Assembly: GCA_964247055.1 (NCBI GenBank)
Contig: OZ176050.1
Span: forward strand, 13,888,001-13,952,000
DNA from: Paragordius varius
Lineage: Eukaryota; Nematomorpha
Length of the DNA stretch: 64,000 nucleotides
Direction of reading: 5' to 3'
Positions within the stretch are counted from its first letter, which is position 1, and each line of letters starts with the position of its first letter. Made by a program: the position numbers and the translations under genes. Shown here piece by piece: positions 28,201-38,942 of this stretch. The notes under the pieces were generated by a model. The model did no database searches, was not told where the DNA came from, and saw nothing but the letters and a program-made list of their open reading frames with translations.

Positions 28201-28958
28201 ATATTGATAATATTGTCGTCTGACTGTTTGTGGACCCTTACATGAACAAATGCTGGTTTAGATTTTCGACCTCCACAATCATAAGCAACGACTGGAAGAA
28301 GTATGGTATTATTATTGTATTTGTTAATGATTTGAGATTCATTAAGAGGCGATACGTTGGTTATAATGCCATCATTTGAGATTGCAAAAGGGAGAATATT
28401 TAAAGATTCGGAATTGTCGGAAATTATGCGGTAAGAACAAATGGAATTATAATCAAATGAGCAATCTTTATCAAATGCTTTGAGCTGAATAATACTTTGG
28501 TAATTGATTCCCTCCGTAATATCTATGTAATAATGTCTCTGCTCAAAATATGGATCATATTCGTTCACATCCAAAACTTGGATTTTTAAAGGGATATTTG
28601 GAGATTCTATATTTTCTGCATTGAAGCGCTCCAAGTCACATGGTATTGCTTTTAAATATAAATGGTACAAAGACACTTTCTGACAATTTAATTTTTGAGT
28701 AGCTAATATAGATGCATAACCATTTTCTTTGTTTTTAACATAGATTATAAATGGAATATTTGATACGGAATCAGAGGATAGATTATAGTTGCAAATTGCT
28801 AACCCAGGCTTTGGCAATATTTTTATGGGTGGAGTCACATAAACGGTATATTCATTTTCTTTAATAACTCCATGAAATCCATCATCAGTGTTGAAATCGA
28901 TTCGTAAACAATTTAAGGGTAAAAATATTATAAAATTTAAAACAAAAATAAAAACCAT
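16283..28958 (-). CDS. CLSTN: Calsyntenin, cadherin/LamG type I membrane protein with enlarged tail
   Basis: Neuronal type I membrane protein that organises synapses and links vesicles to kinesin-1. Nine exons, all phase-consistent, total 5571 bases (1856 residues): 28958-28032, 25765-25549, 24395-24227, 23345-22903, 22378-22059, 21333-20720, 20158-17844, 17452-17303, 16698-16283. A signal peptide (MVFIFVLNFIIFLPLNC) precedes two cadherin repeats with the family marks VLDVNEYDPYFE, KAFDKDCSF and VVAYDCGGRKS. Then come KGCDRG..EK and a LamG domain (FSLTFWMRHS, RSDDYGLSRHH, CKLILLLRQE, VCDNEWHHYVINV, DWPLHP, VVGACWEG, FFTGALSELAL). One membrane span follows (VTILILVVLIVALFVNYC, about residue 1355). 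The roughly 480-residue tail keeps both kinesin-light-chain type motifs: VWWDDSSF..VNPM near residue 1606 and the C-terminal LEWDSSA. Vertebrate and fly proteins are nearer 980 residues with a tail near 100. Confidence 0.95.
16829..17105. mobile_element. 21-bp-array MITE family B, copy 1 (calsyntenin last intron)
   Basis: Begins ATACCATTTACAATTC and ends in the inverse GAATTGTAAATAGTAT. Subterminal arrays carry the CACCCTTGAACAATT unit (period 21 bp) on the left and its inverse (AGGGTGAATTTGAATTGTTC) on the right, around an AT-rich core. Non-coding. Confidence 0.75.
20181..20538. mobile_element. 21-bp-array MITE family B, copy 2
   Basis: ATACCATTTACAATTC on the left and GAATTGTAAATGGTAT on the right. 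About five 21-bp units (TTCGAACAATTCAAATTCAC type) are on the left arm and three on the right. Its left end is only about 20 bases upstream of the acceptor of the largest calsyntenin exon (20158), so it very likely supplies that acceptor's branch-point region. Confidence 0.8.
22650..22856. repeat. Two-copy direct tandem repeat, period about 103 bp
   Basis: Two adjacent copies share CTTATAAACAAATA, TATAAAACCACC and ATATCATAA.GGTTC blocks, then AAACATATTTTTAT, in the same order. Located in the calsyntenin intron 22379-22902. No coding role visible. Confidence 0.7.
23555..23791. mobile_element. Tc1/mariner-like MITE family A, copy 2
   Basis: CAGTAAAATTATACG on the left and its inverse CGTATAATTTTAATTTTACTG on the right, flanked by TA. 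The subterminal motif GACAACCATACTTTTTAAA is inverted on the right. It lies in the calsyntenin intron 23346-24226; the open frame on its right half is spurious. Confidence 0.75.
24450..24733. mobile_element. 21-bp-array MITE family B, copy 3
   Basis: Left end TGACATTTACAATTC (mutated tip), right end AACTGTAAATGGTATA. Left arm has three CACCC-containing units, one shortened; right arm has two. It sits about 55 bases upstream of the calsyntenin exon at 24395. Confidence 0.7.
24988..25227. mobile_element. 21-bp-array MITE family B, copy 4
   Basis: TACCATTTACAGTTAAAATT on the left; TAAATTAGTAAATG on the right, more decayed. One to two 21-bp units per arm. Same calsyntenin intron as copy 3. Confidence 0.65.
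26926..27036. mobile_element. Short MITE family I
   Basis: Inverted ends ACAGTAACGTATGGT and ACCATACGCTACTGT around a core of about 80 bp, flanked by TA. Right-end-like fragments (CCATACGCTACTGTA or CCATATGCTACTGTA) recur near 38823, 42785 and 51105. Located in the first calsyntenin intron. Confidence 0.6.
27037..28031. other. Part of first calsyntenin intron
   Basis: AT-rich intron sequence with a (TA)n run near 27582-27604. The open frame around 27532-27726 is made of this microsatellite and is not coding. Nothing else seen. Confidence 0.5.
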
Positions 28959-29325
28959 TTCATTTTATGTGAATGTGCATCTGTTAAATAACATATGATA
29001 TTCAATATATTTTTTATTCTGTGGATAACGTTGGTTGAAGGGATAGGTCTTTACGTCTATAATAGATATATTTAGTTACTATTTATATACCTATTTTATA
29101 AATTAATAACCGTATATAAAGAAAATTATAAGTAAAAGCTCTATTATATAATACTTATTTAGATACTGGAAAGGAAATATTAAGTCGATGCCGACGATTT
29201 CCTATAAATAGTTTTTTGGTGAAATTAAATTGCATTATATATCGGATAGAATAATATATAATTAAATACAATCGAAAATTTATCACAAAATGATGGTTGT
29301 TATGAACAAAGCATATTGGCTTGAC

Positions 29326-29871
29326 TAGGGTTGTGCGTTTGACTGCTTTTTCAAAAAAATCCGGTCAGACCATGGTCATGGTCATGACCAAGGTCATGAC
29401 CACTTTATCTAAGTAAATACCACGAGATTATGAATTACTTCTGAATTTTCAAATTTTCGCTTTTAATCCTGGATATTTCAAATAAAATTTTTCCTGTTTC
29501 TTTTACACTTTCTTTGATCATTGAAATATCCAATTATAAAATGTTTTTCATTTTATTAGTTCACATATATAAAATAATTGAATATTTTATAAAAAGTTGG
29601 ATTGTTTTCTTTTTCGAAACAACTGGATATGCTTAAATGCTAATGTTTTAAGGATGTATGTTTAACATATTAAATTTTTAAATAAACAAATTTAAATATT
29701 TATATATTTTTTTTATAATATATTAAAAAATAACTTACTATTTTTCTTCCAAAAATTACCAGCAATTTTTCAAAAAACAGCTGAAATGACCATGGTCAAA
29801 AAATAAATAGTCACTGACCTGGTCATGACCCGGTCAATTGACCGGGTTATGACTTGGTCAGCACAACCCTA
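29326..29871. mobile_element. Non-autonomous hAT element with intact 8-bp target duplication
   Basis: TAGGGTTGTGC on the left and GCACAACCCTA on the right are perfect 11-bp inverted ends. The flanks carry GGCTTGAC on both sides (29318-29325 and 29872-29879), the 8-bp duplication expected of hAT transposition. Both ends hold clusters of the palindrome GGTCATGACC and near variants. The core is AT-rich and non-coding. The intact ends and duplication point to a fairly recent insertion, upstream of calsyntenin. Confidence 0.9.
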
Positions 29872-30400
29872 GGCTTGACAAAAATACATATAGTTTTTCA
29901 TATTTAAACTCAATTATCTTTTGAGAATGTTATATATTCCAAAGCGATTTAAAATATATATATCTTGAAAGAAAATTAAAGGGCAAATTTAAAGATATGT
30001 TTCTTCTTGGCGTATTATACAAAATGTATAAAATTCCATAAAAACTTTTTGCAGCCACTTTATTCTATAAATTTTAATCCGTAATACAACATGCATATAA
30101 ATGTATAACTTGGTTAAAAATGTAAATAATTATTCTAAAAAGCTTTTACTAGATTTACCAAATACTTGATAAATATTAATTTTGATATCAACTGTTTGTT
30201 TCTATATTGTTTGAAAGCTGTCCCAATTTTAGATTTTAGATCGAAACTGTAAAATTGGCTTTTATTTAATACATAAGAACAATGTTAAATAATTAAGTTT
30301 TAACTTAAATTACTTCAAAAACGGTAGTTTATAAAAATGAGCTCTGGAATATAAAACTTACCCGAAAATGTCAACTAAATCAACAATTAAGGTCATTGAG

Positions 30401-31260
30401 TGTTAAAAATCAATAAATTAGTGTTACATGCAAATTTTAAATATATATTTTGTTTGTATATTAAAATTTTCTGTGTTTTGAATTGTCTTATTTTTATATT
30501 TTTTGTACTATGTAAATATCATATCCTTTGTTACTCGAATTTATTGTTATCATGCAAATTATGTTCACTTAAAAATCGTATATATAAAGCACAAAAAACC
30601 GAATAAATATCATTTCAAGTTTTACGTCTTCTACCCTCGTTACCTTCTAACATCTGGTGGCCATTCGAAATCCGAACTAATCGAACAACTAATCTAACAT
30701 AACAGTGGCTCCCACAGAGTTCCAAACACATTCGCGCAAGGTATGGGAGTATTCATGGGCCAAGCAATGTCCCGCCTGGAACCGCAATTGCAAATGCGGA
30801 AAACCCAACCATAGTGTAGCTCAAAAAACACTGCCAAAAATATTTCAACCGCCAAATTCATAGAAAAGCAATGCCAATATGAATCTATAGCGACTCTATA
30901 ATCACCATCAACAAATGGCTGCGGTGGACTCCCATATCATTCAACATTTGATGGTTGGGTAAGTAAGATTGGCGCGGACAAGCTTTTAATAAGATTGATC
31001 TGTAAGACGCCTAGGCCGATGGCTAAAGAGTCGATCCACCCTCTACGATCGCAACGCAAAGTGGATGCTTCTGTTATAAAAGGATACCGTTCAGATTCCC
31101 CACTGCACCGATAATCAGTGCGACTGGGCCAGTTTAACAAGAAATGGTCCCGGATAGCGCGAGGCATAGATCAAATGATTCGTCGACACACACAACAAAT
31201 GATGTTATCCTTTCTATGATGTACGCTATTTGAAAAAAGGGATCAACAAAATTGTGATCC
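30401..31260. mobile_element. LTR-retrotransposon fossil, 5' part
   Basis: A 252-bp LTR-like unit (30401-30652) begins TGTTA and ends TAACA. It holds a TATA-like TATATATAAAG and an AATAAA signal, and is followed directly by TCTGGTGGCCATTCG, placed like a tRNA primer-binding site. About 600 bp of leader or internal sequence of higher GC follows, then it gives way to satellite. TGTTA/TAACA ends fit BEL/Pao or Copia; the family is not decided. Only the 5' part remains, with no second LTR found, so the copy is broken and old. Confidence 0.5.
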
Positions 31261-31359
31261 ATATGTGTGGATTATTTCTAAACATTTTTTAATAGTTATG
31301 ATCTCATAGGATTATCAGAACGGTTTCATAGATTTGTGCATTCATACTCATATATTGTT

Positions 31360-33150
31360 TACTGGTGGAAGGCCCCAAATTGAAGGCTAACCTTACAAAC
31401 CGCTTACTATAATTTTTACCTATATATGGGTATTATTTAAAGCCTTATTGAATTCTTCAAAACCACGTTATTTTTGTATGGCGTCTCATTTTAAACCGGT
31501 AGATCCCTACCCATAGACCTAGATAAAAAAAGCGCTGAGTTAAATTTTTTGCCTTTATAGGGCAAATATTTGGAACATCTTTGATACCATCGTCTCATGT
31601 GTTATTCGAAAAAATACGTCAACAGTATATAATCGTTATATAATGGCGTATTTTTAGGGCATAAAAGCCCCAAATTAACGGCTAATAAAAAACGCCCTAT
31701 ATTCTTACCTAGTTGCGGGTATTATTTCAAGCTTTTAATGAGCTCAAATGTCTTTATAAATATTTTGCAAATAGCTCTATTAAAACAACAAAATTTCTAT
31801 ATAATGGCGCATTGGCTGGTAGTTTTTTAGCTAGTAAGTGAAAATCGTTGGGCAAAATTTTTGCCTTTTATGAGGAATATCTGGAATCATTATCGATTCC
31901 ATAAGTTTCTATAAGTTATTGGAAATATTGCTTCAAAAATAACAAATTGTTCTATGGAGCATTTTTCAGGGCGTAAAACCTTACTTAGGGGCTTATTAAA
32001 ATAATCCTCTATGCTAAAATATTTGTTTTTTTAGGCCCTTATTGAACTTACATAGTCTCATAGGTTTCCTAAATTTGCCTCCAAAAGCATGCTGTATCGA
32101 TATGGTGACGCAGTTTTACGCGGGTAGCCCCCTAACCAGGGGCGAAACAAAAAAAACGCTAGATTAAAATATTGCCTTATTGGTAATACCTGGAATCATG
32201 ATTGATTCCATATGCTCTCGTGAGATTTTCGAAAATTGCCTTAAAACGAAAAGGTCATTCCATGGTGGCGCATTTTTCAAAGCAAGGGCCTAATTAAGGG
32301 GTAATTTAATAAAACAAATTTTTGCCTTTTTACGGGTAATATTTCGAGCCCTTGAACTCATATGGCCTGATGAGTTTTCTAAAATTTGCCTCCAAAGTCA
32401 CGCTGTATCGATATGGTGGCGCAGTTGTAGACGGGTAGCCTCCTACCCAGAGGCCAATATAAAAAAGACGTTCGATAAAATTTTTCGGCTTTATAGGGTA
32501 TTAACTGGAATCATCATTCCTTCCATATGTTCTTAATAGTTTTTGGAAGAATGGCTTCAAAACAAAATAATAGTTCAATGATAGCATTTTTTAGGGCGTT
32601 AAGGGCCTAATTAACGGCTAATTTAAAAAAAACCGCTCGACTTAAAATTTTGCCTTTTTACGGGTAATATTTTTTCTCTTAAACTTATATTGGCTGATAA
32701 ATTTTCTGGAAGTTAACTGCAAAATAACGGATTTCATAGTGGTGGACGCAGTTTGCGGGTAGCTCCCTAACCAGATGCTAATAAAAAAATCGCTTGATTA
32801 TTTATTTTGCCTTACGGAGAATACATGGAATCATGAATGATTCCATATCTCATTAGTTTTTGAAAAAAATTGCCTCAAAACTTGGAAATCCATCTATGGT
32901 GGCGCATTTTTCAGGGCGTGAAGGGCCTCATTAAAGGCAAAATTTAAAAAACCGCGCTACTTAAGTTTTTGCCTTGTTACGGGTAATATTTTAAGCATCT
33001 ATTGAATTTATATGGCCCTAATTTAGCCCCAAAGGCACGCTATTTCAAACGGGGCAGTTTTTAGCGGTTATCTGTTTAACAGCCCATATCTAAAAACGCA
33101 CGTCTAAATTTTTGCCTTTTCACAGGGAATACCTGGAATGGAATCCTCAT
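31360..33150. repeat. Degenerate satellite array, about 310-bp dimer of about 155-bp monomers
   Basis: A block around GGCGCATTTTTCAGGGCG recurs near 31650, 31960, 32265, 32585 and 32900. Between these a related but distinct half-unit (GGTGGCGCAGTTTTACGCGG then GTAGCC) alternates. Both half-units share TTTTGCC...GGGTAAT, a CATATG.TCT.AT.AGTTTT block and AATTGCCTC/AATTTGCCTCC. The array is therefore two monomer types in alternation, about five to six dimers, diverged from one another. No coding potential. Confidence 0.75.
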
Positions 33151-34790
33151 TGAATTTTTACAGTCTCATAGCTTGGGCGAAAAATAGATTCAAAAAATTA
33201 TATTTGTGGACTTTGTTTTTTTGAATAAATGGCATATTACGGGGGGAGCGGGTAAAAAAAGAGGATCTAAATCGAAAAAAAAGCGAACCGACCGTGTTCG
33301 GCGCAATTGAAAAAAGTAGAAAAATATCATATTTGAAATCGAATGGTCCAACACATTTTCCGGAAAATTGTCTCAAAGACTCAATTTTTGTGGACTTAAA
33401 CCCGTTTTTTACGCGGGGTGCCCCCGAACTGGAAACCAAAAAAGGGTGAAGCTATTGTGGGGGCATTCGGATTTGAATGAGTACCGGTTTTACAGATCAC
33501 AAAGCCAGCATTTTTCATTTATATATAAAACATAGGTTATTTTTTTTATTTTTATACATTTTTAGAAATATCAAAAAGTAGGGGTATTGAGTTGCCTTAT
33601 TATATAAAAATTTAATTATTTTTATTTGATACACGGATGACATTTATTAAGAATGTGTTATTTGTTTTGATATTTTTACAAAAAAAAATTTAAACACAAA
33701 ATAGATTATTAAAACATTTAAAATATATGCCATTATCTAAAGGAGTTAAATTTTAGCACAAAATTTTATCACTTATTGTTAGGCACAAATTCTTGAACAA
33801 GAGTCCCCAAATGGGGGCGCATAAAAATCTAGGGAAAAGGAGCGAAAGACCTTATATTTATGTTAATAAAAATAATGTTTGTTATTATTTGATAACTGGT
33901 ATTTTTTATAACTTTTCAGGATTGTAATATGATTCAACTATTATAAAGATCACTTTGCTAATCTTTCGAGAAATCTATATATTTATAAAAATGGAAAATT
34001 CTGGCTTTGTGATCTGGTACAGGAAAACCGGTAGACCCAATCAAATCCAAATATCGAAAAAATATAATCATTAATAAATGTCCCGACAATAGCTTCGCCT
34101 TTTTTTGAAATAGGCCCCCAGTTCGGGCCCACCCCGTATGAAAAACGGGTTTTTTTTAAAAAACAGAAGTCCACAAAAATCGTGTCTTTGAGACAATTTT
34201 CCGGTAAACGTGTTGGACCATTCAATTTCAAATATGATTATTGTTTACTTATTTTCGATTGCGCCGAACATAGCCGAGCCACTTTTTTGATTTAGGCCCT
34301 CTATTTACCCGCTCCCCCCGTAAAATGCCACCTTTTTCAAAAAACAAAGTCCACAAAAATAATTTTTTAAATCGATTTTTCGCCCTAGGTATGAGACCGT
34401 AAAAATTCTATATGGATTCCACGTATTCCCTGTTAAAAGGCAAAATTTTTAGTCTACCGTTTATTTCCCTTTTTTGGAATTAGGTCCCCAGTTTGGGCCC
34501 ACCCCGTGTGAAAAATAGGTTAAAGAACGTGTTGGACCATTCAATTTCAAATATGATTTTTGTTTACTTATTTTTGATCGCGCTGAACATAGTCGACTCA
34601 CTTTTTTGATTTGGGCCCTCTTTTTACCCGCTACCCCCGTAAAATGCCATTTTTTTCAAAAAAAAACAAAGTCCACAAAAATATTTTTTTGATTGTATTT
34701 TTTTGCCCATGGTATGAGACTGTAAAAATTCGAGAAAGATTTTTCGTATTGCCTGTTAAAAGGCAAAAATTTTAGTCAAGCGTTTCCTTG
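33120..34790. repeat. Large inverted repeat continuing from the satellite
   Basis: The left arm (about 33120-33530) and right arm (about 33965-34440) are inverse copies. Shared blocks include TTCCGGAAAATTGTCTC / GAGACAATTTTCCGG, GGTCCAACAC / GTGTTGGACC, the GGGGGGAGCGGGTAAA block and CACAAAGCCAG / CTGGCTTTGTG. A second partial copy of the right-arm sequence follows in the same orientation (about 34445-34790). The loop 33530-33965 is AT-rich. Open frames at 33158-33439 and 33983-34231 are mirror images of each other from the arms and not genes. The outer arm ends with satellite-like text (TATTCCCTGTTAAAAGGCAA). Confidence 0.75.
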
Positions 34791-34838
34791 ATGATAGATG
34801 CTGAGTAAGGAGTATCTATCATATGTATAGCATTCGAA

Positions 34839-34858
34839 CCCCCCCCCCCCCCCCCCCC
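34839..34858. repeat. C20 homopolymer
   Basis: Twenty consecutive C, a striking run in AT-rich DNA. It directly precedes two small hairpins and a Helitron-like 3' end. Confidence 0.9.
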
Positions 34859-34910
34859 AGAAGTCCGAAGGACTTCCTCGGGCTGCGTAGCAGCACGAGA
34901 TTCACGCTAG
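34859..34910 (+). mobile_element. Helitron-like 3' terminus
   Basis: Two hairpins lie side by side: AAGTCC-gaa-GGACTT (34861-34875) and GCTGC-gta-GCAGC with outer CG pairs (34879-34897). Thirteen bases later comes CTAG (34907-34910), followed by T. A short GC-rich hairpin 10-13 bases before CTRR with a following T is the classic Helitron 3' end. No 5' TC end or RepHel protein was identified. The satellite and palindrome upstream could be the body of a non-autonomous Helitron. Confidence 0.5.
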
Positions 34911-34968
34911 TTTTATATAAAAGCAAACTGTTTCCAACATTATTTCAAATTGGCTTATGTATTTTGAT

Positions 34969-35218
34969 ATACCATTTACAATCAAATTAACCCCAAACAA
35001 TTCAAATTTACCCTAAAATAAATTATGTGTTTTTAAAAATTACCTATATTTTTTATTTTAAAAATGATATTTTGTTTAAAATTAATATAATACTGAAAAA
35101 ATAATATATGCCATAAGAATATATTTTAAATTAATGATGTGTTATATTAGCCCGAAAACACATAATTTGTTTTTGAGTGAATTTGAATTGTTCAAGGGTT
35201 TGTATTGTAAATGGCATA
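34969..35218. mobile_element. 21-bp-array MITE family B, copy 5
   Basis: ATACCATTTACAATC on the left, TTGTAAATGGCAT on the right, with one or two degraded 21-bp units per arm (CCAAACAATTCAAATTTACC). Older looking than copies 2 and 7. Confidence 0.7.
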
Positions 35219-35406
35219 TCTTTTAGATCAATGAATTTATGTGAAGGCTCAGACTTGGTTTAATTAAATAATAAAACTAGAAACAAATTGAAAGGAGATC
35301 TCCGAAATTAACAAGATCAAAATTGGAGTAAATACTTCAACAATTTAATACAAGGATTTCATTGATTAATGATTTCAAATATTATATTTTTTGTGCTTGT
35401 CTCTAA

Positions 35407-35426
35407 GGGGGGGGGGGGGGGGGGGG
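35407..35426. repeat. G20 homopolymer
   Basis: Twenty consecutive G, 548 bases after the C20 tract and of the same length. The flanking sequences do not continue the inverse symmetry. Confidence 0.9.
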
Positions 35427-36750
35427 AGCAGTAAATTTTTTAATTTTGGTTGGGTGTGAACAATAAATGGGTATTACTGTAGAAGTTTAAATAATATCGT
35501 AATGGTAGATGACGGATTGATTATGTTTTTGTAATAACAGTTGTTGAATCCGTAAGAGGATGATAAACGAAAAATAAATGGAAAATTAATTGAAAATTAT
35601 ATTTATAACCTGACATTATAAATGATATGTGAAACCCTTTCGTCAATAGTAATCACAAACTAGTTTCGTGCATGTTAGCACTCATCAGTACGACACAACT
35701 ATTTGATTTGGGAAAAAGAGAGTATGCGATATTCGCGAATTAACTTTTGTCTTCTGTCCACCATTTTTATTTAAAAATCCAATCCGAAAATCATATCTTT
35801 AGAGAATTTTCCAGGAAATAAATTCAAATTTTATGAATATTTGTTCTATGACAACGCCGATGCTAATCGAACCATACATTGAAATTACCTCTTAGGAAGT
35901 TTTCTTTGATACAATTTAGCAGAGAACATATAAATTCATATATGTTTAAAACGTTTAAACAAATAATATAAGTAAACTTAGTCAAATGCCCATTTGGAAT
36001 AACGACCAGAATAAGTATATACAGTAAAAGCGTCCATATTAAAAGATGAGTTTTCACAAATTCTCCACGTCACTTATGGACCTGCGAAGGTTTGTGGGCG
36101 AATTAATGATTATCCTTGATTTTTTGGCACCAAATGCACCCCACGTCATTGGATACACGCGTGTAAATTTTATTGGTTTTGCTTTTATATGAGCTACTTG
36201 TCATGGAAAGATTTGACTTTTTGCATTTGGTTTCTGTTTACAGACCTACATTCCGTAAAAACGCTATTCTCGCACAAACTGTATTTTAGTTGTGCCAGGA
36301 TTCAATATTTTAAAGAAAATAGATTATTGGTATTATAATGGCGGCTATATAATTATATTAAAGAATAAAAAAACCAAGCGGAAGTACTGAAAAATATTTC
36401 TTATATCCAAATATTGAACAAACTATCAAATTGCCGCACTTAAATTTTCAGTAAGTTTAAGAAAATATATTATATAATCTACACATTGTGAAAGGGTATG
36501 ATTAGTATCAAATATATATTAAATTTTTTGACGGTTCCATATGCCAAATTTCTCTTAAAAAATTATAAAAGTAACACAAAATATTAGAAAAATTTATTAA
36601 TTGTTGTAGCAAATATATAAATAATCTTCAAATCCTTAATATATCATAAAAATAATCACATACTAATACACCAGGTAATAAAATAGTTTGCACTAAACTG
36701 GTCAGCACGCTTTTGGAACTTTGCTTTATATTATTTTGGCAAAAACTCAA
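35427..36750. other. Intergenic stretch 3' of the Twist gene
   Basis: AT-rich with no supported exon on either strand. A frame at 35863-36057 (minus) has a hydrophobic, AT-driven composition and no splice support. The 3' untranslated part of the Twist transcript should lie at the right end of this stretch. Confidence 0.5.
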
Positions 36751-37689
36751 TTAACAAAAGTGATTGGGATGCAAGTAAGAGTAAAAGCGGGAACCCTTCG
36801 TGCCATCCATTCGCCAAAGTGCAAAATAATGACCCAAGTCTTGACTTAAACTATCTCCATCTTTTGGTCGATTATATCGTTTTGTGTTTTCTCCTTCATT
36901 GCTCCTTTGATTTTCTGGCATAGTTTTGCCTTCTTCTGCTACCTCCTCCTGCTGTAAACTTTGATTAGAGTTTGAGTTGTCGCCATCATTGAAATCTAAT
37001 ATGGCGTACAGGAAATCAATGTACCTCGTAGCAAGTTTTAGCGTTTGAATCTTACTAAGTTTATCACTTGGTAAAGTTGGTATAATGTGACGCAAAGTAG
37101 CAAATGCTTGATTCAAAGAATGTGTCCTTTGTCGTTCCCTTACGTTTGCTAAAACCCTTTGATTTTGTAACTCTTCAAGGCTAGAGAAAGGGTAAATCAT
37201 TGATGAAGTATTTATGCTGAGGTTCTGATTGGTATGCCTGCTATTTATGTAATAGTTGGTGTCATAATTTACGGAATAATTTTCATAAGGGACAAAAGCC
37301 GTTTTTTCATAATAACTTGGCGTGTATTGATTAAAATGAATCGTATCTTCAGGACAATTTTTTAGTAGATGTTTGCTAGTATTGTAAGGTACTTGGTGGA
37401 TTTCATCTAAATTTTCACGATCGAGTGTTACTGAATCATTACTTATATTAGAAGGATGAAAAGAATTTTTTTGGGTTAATTCCCCATTATGTTTTATAAA
37501 ATTAAAGGTTTGAATGGGTTTATTACTAATACTTTCTGGGCTCAAAGAAGACGTTTCATCTTTATGAGGAATTGAGTTTTGGTTGACTGCTTTATCGTTC
37601 TGATTGGAATTCGATATCCTAGCTTTTTTATTCGGTTGTTTTTTGTGGGTTTTCACTTTTATTCTACCAAGTTTCTTTTCAATAGCCAT
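36751..37689 (-). CDS. twist: Twist-family bHLH transcription factor
   Basis: DNA-binding factor that specifies mesoderm. A single exon encodes 312 residues. The bHLH at about residues 177-231 has the diagnostic Twist sequence: [20 protein letters not shown], then [19 protein letters not shown] and [11 protein letters not shown]. Near the C-terminus, FALWRMDG (about residue 290) corresponds to the Twist WR motif (FSVWRMEG in others), which separates Twist from Hand, Scleraxis and Paraxis. The N-terminal part is basic ([20 protein letters not shown]) and then low-complexity, rich in N, S and H. The start is the first ATG and the upstream region is stop-rich. It lies in tandem with another bHLH gene 1.25 kb upstream, same strand. 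Confidence 0.93.
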   Translation of the reverse strand: MAIEKKLGRIKVKTHKKQPNKKARISNSNQNDKAVNQNSIPHKDETSSLSPESISNKPIQTFNFIKHNGELTQKNSFHPSNISNDSVTLDRENLDEIHQVPYNTSKHLLKNCPEDTIHFNQYTPSYYEKTAFVPYENYSVNYDTNYYINSRHTNQNLSINTSSMIYPFSSLEELQNQRVLANVRERQRTHSLNQAFATLRHIIPTLPSDKLSKIQTLKLATRYIDFLYAILDFNDGDNSNSNQSLQQEEVAEEGKTMPENQRSNEGENTKRYNRPKDGDSLSQDLGHYFALWRMDGTKGSRFYSYLHPNHFC

Positions 37690-38942
37690 ATTCGAAAAGC
37701 GAATGTTTTAAAGTCACTTTTTTAAATCAATGAAATGAACAACAAATAATTTATTTAACCGAATCCAAGTTATTTTATATTCGATTAATAAACGGCAAAA
37801 AAATGATTGACTTTTATGATGTACAAAATAAAGAGATGCCGAAATTTTCTACATTAAAATATTTTATAATCCATATTCTTTAAAATATCTTCAATATATA
37901 TATTTTACCAATACAGGAAGCGATAAAATGCCACATATTGAGCGAATACACTATAAGTTTTTAAAAGTTTTGCAATATGCGATCGCTATATATTTACATC
38001 CTATAATTAAAAACATATTGTTAAATTAATAAAACAAAAACATTTTTAATTTTGTTCAATATGCATAATAATAATAATAATTGATCATTAAGAAATATAT
38101 ATTATATATTATTAATCTATAAATTTAATTGCAGAACAAAAAAAGTAACTTAGTTAACCAAAAATCAAATTTTTTAAAATTATTTTTTTTAATTTTTTAT
38201 TGTTTTGAACTAGACGGTGTGTGGTATGGTGTGTTGAAAACTTTAACTGCTTTTCATAATCTAGTACTACTAATCTTAAATTTTATTTTTATTGACCGTA
38301 AAATTATCCTATGAGGGCTTCCGGTAAAATATATTCCGGTGTTTTTATTATAGCTCTCATATATAACATCTTCAAAATAATTTTTTTATCACATAAGAAT
38401 TTATTTGGTGAAAATTATCAATCAAAAAAATTTAAGTACAATAAATATAAAATAAATTAAGTGTTAAGTTATATTGCAACTTGGCGGCCTAATTCATTAA
38501 ATGAATCACAATTATGATTGAATATATATCAAAAAAATAATAAAAAAAATTATTGATTGCATTGGATTGTAATATAGAGTGGATATGTTGTCCATAATAC
38601 ACAGGATAATGTTGGAATCACAAAAGGGTGGATTTTCAAATTTGAAAATAACTCGTTAATAAAGTTTTTGAGCAAATTTCGGTGTTTAGTATAAAACAAT
38701 AATAGTCCATAAAAGAATAAAAAAATGTTATTTTAAAAAAAACAAGGAAATATTATGGATATGTGTATATACAAATAGGTTTTTTTATAAACATTTTTTT
38801 CTTTAATGGACTAATAATGTTTTATGCCATATGCTACTGTAATTTTTAATTGACAATACAAATCAATACAAAATAAATGCGTTAATATTACAAAGTTATA
38901 AAGTATAAGAAAAAAATGGGAAACTGTTATATACGATTAAAA
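37690..38942. other. Region between the two bHLH genes
   Basis: About 1.25 kb upstream of Twist and downstream of the second bHLH gene. It would hold the Twist promoter, but I see no convincing motif. A fragment near 38745-38840 ending CATATGCTACTGTA is a remnant of the short MITE family I. No exon seen; the plus-strand frame at 38129-38314 is AT-driven. Confidence 0.5.

Noticed and set aside
30503-30697. Plus-strand open frame
   Set aside because: Falls in the LTR-like unit and its primer-site region.
30937-31167. Minus-strand open frame of 76 codons in GC-richer sequence
   Set aside because: Lies in the internal part of the LTR-element fossil; no recognisable domain, so not called as a gene.
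33158-34231. Two similar open frames in opposite arms
   Set aside because: Both come from the arms of the large inverted repeat and mirror each other.
34861-34897. Tight hairpins suggesting a bacterial-type terminator or tRNA piece
   Set aside because: No cloverleaf can be drawn and the context is eukaryotic; a Helitron 3' end explains the hairpin plus CTAG better.
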